NCBI RefSeq assembly: GCF_051622035.1
Contig: NC_135367.1
Coordinates: 8,902,501 to 8,966,500 of the forward strand
DNA length: 64,000 nucleotides
Source of the DNA: Arctopsyche grandis
Lineage: Eukaryota; Arthropoda; Insecta; Trichoptera; Hydropsychidae
Reading direction: 5' to 3'
In this document: piece by piece, positions 61,061 to 64,000 of the stretch
How the letters are laid out: each line of letters begins with the position of its first letter
How positions within the stretch are numbered: position 1 is the first letter of the stretch
The notes under the pieces: generated by a model
The model's database searches: none
What the model was told of the DNA's origin: nothing
Seen by the model: the letters and a program-made list of their open reading frames with translations, nothing else
Translations under genes and position numbers: made by a program

Positions 61061-61705
61061 GAAATAAGTAAAAAAACATAATTTTACGTCTTTACGATAA
61101 TAGATCATAGATAATAATAGATAATACTAGATAATGGATAATAGATACGATCGACTATAATAGATACACTTTCTGGGTGAATTTTCCACCTCTACTTGGA
61201 AGCGTTTGATAGTTTCAAATACAAATATTGAATCAATGATATTCTATGTTTATTTTCAATATAGAATATGAATCAACTGTGGTACGTATGTATATGTTGA
61301 TTCAACTGACAAGAGTTTGCAGAAGGAATATAACTTCTGAACTGTCGGTAATTATGATGTAAGGTGTTCCAAAGCACGATCTCCAAAATCATGTTCACCC
61401 TTCTTAAAGAAGACGGGTACAGGAAGAAAAAAAACCCCACCGCAAATCTGATGTAAACACGTCGTTTAATTTGCACTTTCCCGTCGTCGTTCTCCCCTAA
61501 GCGATCGCCTCCGGAAAGCCCTAAGTAATGCCCCGAGAAAAGAGCCCTATTCGCACAGCTCAGAAAAGAGATTTTCGCGCGTCGCATTTTCATTAATATT
61601 TAACTAGAAGTGTGTTGACTTTGAATATTTTCTTTTCTTCGTCGACCAAACAAAAGTCCTGCGAGGAAAGTCTGCGTTGTAGTGGCGTTAAAACACAAGG
61701 ACGAG

Positions 61706-61737
<32 letters not shown>

Positions 61738-63073
61738 TATCAATCAGAGTGCTGCAAAAGACAGCTTAATTTTTTTTAATAAAAAAAAGAACCAACAAGT
61801 CAATCCTTGAAACAAACAATCAACTAAAATATCAATAATAAAATTAACTTACCATAAAATCATACTGGAAATATGGTAATCGCTCGAGCATACATTACTA
61901 TAGCCCCCTCTTCGTATGCACATACATTAACTTCACAATCTTCCTTCAACGACAGGTTGTATTCATGTATGAATTAATTAAAATGATATCTATGTATATA
62001 TAACAAACAAGTCAACAACTAACAAGCACTGACAATATATAATATAAATTTAATAAAACAACTGAAAATTACTATATAGGAAATATTATATATATATTAC
62101 TATTGAAAATATTATATTAACTATACACATGTATATACAAAAATTGAATAAAGTACGAAACCTAAATTGAGCAGATGTAATATATTCTGTTAAATATGTA
62201 TAGACATTTTTCTTTTTACTAACGAAAATGCAATCATTGTACACGTGTAGAAAAATACACACATACAAACAAGCACACTGACAAATACATATGTACAAAT
62301 ATTCACTCTTATTCACTTAAAAACGAAAATTATTGAATCTAACTAGTAATATTCCATCTTAAATGCCTAAACTTTATGAGGTAAATTATTTTTAAATTTA
62401 ATATGTTCAACTTAAAAACCAACGTATTTCAGACAGGCCAAATAAATTAACATTTGTGGTGAAAGAATCGATTGAAAAATATGTAAAATTTCAAATCGTT
62501 CAACAATCTAACAGCGCACACATTTATCATTTTATTTAAAGACAATTGACTATTTATCAGCATTTTACCTAACTACAATAATAGTTATCATTCACATTCG
62601 AAAATTCACATCACTTTAAAATTTCCTATAAAGCATTTTTTTCAACCGTCGAAAAAAAATAACACTACAGGAATTGCATGTATGTAAATGGTAACCGGTT
62701 GAGAAAGTAAACTTAAAAAGTTAAACCACAACGTTGAACGCTCAATTGCAAACTGAAGTCCCAGAAATACGAAGGAATATAATTTAATTTTTTTTTTGGA
62801 GTATTTTACACACCCAATTAGCATTACGTATAAAATGTCAATATTTTTTTTAACTTTATTTAATTTCTTGTACTATTGGCTTTTATCAGTCAATCATTGT
62901 AATATAAACTAGTACGTACAATATCCAGGACTCTCTCACATTTAATATTACATATGAATCGCTCTTTCCTAACATGGCATTTTTTATATTAAGACAAAAT
63001 ATAAAGAACACATTTGATAGTAGCATTTTTCCTACATTTTGACCGCTTCGGTCAAAAAGAAAACGTTGTTTTC
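61061..63073. other. Gene-free flank and 3' UTR of the Q-rich gene
   Basis: About 61350-61700 is a non-repeated, GC-richer block. A (GA)n run of about 13 units lies at 61713-61738. Nearer the coding exon, AATAAA on the minus strand at about 62862-62857 may end the Q-rich gene's transcript, giving a 3' UTR of about 210 bp; longer ends are possible. Confidence 0.4.
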
Positions 63074-63316
63074 TCAGTGTACCCAAGAGGGGGCTATAGA
63101 ATATGCAGGAGTCCTCTGTTGAGGGACAAGAGTGTCCTCCGTTACGGTGGCTGCACCTGATGGCAGATTACTGTGGTACGCCATCTGCTGTTGGGTCTGT
63201 TGGTTTTGTTGTTGGTTTTGTAAGTTTTGCTGTTGCTGCTGCAAATGCTGTTGGTGTTGCTGATGAGAAAAATTAAAATCTAAGCTTCCGTCCATCGAGA
63301 GTTCATGCTTGATTAC
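63074..63316 (-). CDS. Last coding exon of a glutamine-rich protein
   Basis: A TTTTTAAG acceptor at 63317 leads into an open frame of 80 codons that starts VIKHELSMDGSLDFNFSH, has a Gln-rich run with His and Asn (about exon residues 19-46) and ends RTPAYSIAPSWVH before a TGA. Poly-Gln tracts and such acidic starts are frequent in insect transcription factors, but I recognise no DNA-binding domain here and do not name the gene. Upstream exons lie beyond the right edge (no further exon found to 64000). The 28 kb of gene-poor DNA on its 3' side would suit a developmental regulator, but this is inference. Confidence 0.65.
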   Translation of the reverse strand, partial: VIKHELSMDGSLDFNFSHQQHQQHLQQQQQNLQNQQQNQQTQQQMAYHSNLPSGAATVTEDTLVPQQRTPAYSIAPSWVH

Positions 63317-64000
63317 CTTAAAAAGTATAATTAACATTATTTTTTTCCTCGTGTCTCACATGCGTCTATCGTATGAACCATTTTTTTGTTTGCCTCCTAT
63401 GATACAAATTGATTCACGGCTCGTGTTATACATATAATGCACATTTTGTATTAAATTTATCGTCACACATTAGAGTGGTCATCAATACGTTGAGTTTTTT
63501 TTAACAATTTCAAGTCTTTTTGTAAAAGTTCCATAGTATAATATATTTGCTTTATCTATGTACGCAGTAATAAGTTTTTTTTTCATTTAGGGATGTAGAA
63601 AACGCCTCACTAAAAAAAAGTTTCAACTTTAAAATAGCGCTATTTTTTTATATTGCATTTTTATGTAAAAAAAAAAATCACGCACATTTAGGGTTGAAAT
63701 TCAATTTTTATTCTAATTTAATTCTAAATCTCAAAAAGAAAAACGTTACACTTGAAACTTTCAATAATAGACTTTTAATTATTAAGTATGTAAAATGATG
63801 ACTATTTTTATGCACATGATTTTCAGACATCTGGAAATTATTTACATAATTTTCATTGAATTATATGACTAGTAAGGTTGTAAAATCATTAAAAATCGAC
63901 TCGGATTCCAATTTTTACTTAATTTACAAATATCACTAGAGTACCTATACAGAATCAATATACTATGTACATCTAATGTGAATCATTTACTTTAAATTAT
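63317..64000. other. Intron of the Q-rich gene
   Basis: AT-rich sequence with long T and A runs, lying upstream of the terminal exon. No other exon with matching phase could be found. No repeat family from the rest of the window was recognised. Confidence 0.45.

Noticed and set aside
61908-63099. 15-base inverted match AAGAGGGGGCTATAG at 63085 and its complement at 61908
   Set aside because: A few such 15-base matches are expected by chance in 64 kb on both strands, and flanks do not align.

Overview
The window looks like nuclear DNA of an insect, most likely holometabolous; I do not name an order or species. It is AT-rich, its genes are split by short GT-AG introns, ACATACATATGTATGT-type runs are everywhere, the chemosensory gene is of an arthropod type, and transposon remnants fill most of the intergenic and intronic space.

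Only five protein-coding loci can be supported. Left to right they are: a four-exon RWD-domain gene (RWDD4 type, minus, 6843-7872); an eight-exon ionotropic receptor gene (best match from memory Ir21a, minus, 10966-14960); an intronless, GC-rich Aurora-A-type kinase gene (plus, 18159-19238); a twelve-exon peroxisomal acyl-CoA oxidase gene (ACOX3 type, ending in the peroxisomal signal SKL, minus, 20305-27136); and the last coding exon of an unidentified glutamine-rich protein (minus, 63074-63316), whose other exons lie beyond the right edge. I built the exon chains by matching splice sites and reading phase; every junction keeps frame. The genes are unrelated in function and each is transcribed on its own. 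The kinase and oxidase genes converge.

Everything else is mobile-element landscape. It includes two hAT-type elements with perfect 8-bp duplications (3546-4811 and 16168-17292); a deleted piggyBac-type element in an Ir intron (12123-13080); two TTAA-flanked MITEs in opposite orientation (31891-32411 and 34685-35304); a deleted Harbinger element sitting inside one arm of a foldback element (about 8660-9856); four solo LTRs of one family plus one of another, each with a 4-bp duplication; Helitron-like elements, one with internal tandem repeats; a 5'-truncated LINE with a broken reverse transcriptase; a small RTE-type LINE fragment; and about ten pieces of one tRNA-derived SINE family.

From about 35 kb to 63 kb there is no convincing coding sequence. 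Besides repeats this stretch has several GC-richer, non-repeated blocks (about 42.5-43.1, 45.5-46.1, 54.4-54.8, 56.7-57.25, 59.0-59.5 and 61.35-61.7 kb) that could be regulatory DNA. Limits: repeat boundaries are by eye, 5' UTR exons are not resolved, and family names rest on remembered motifs, not searches.
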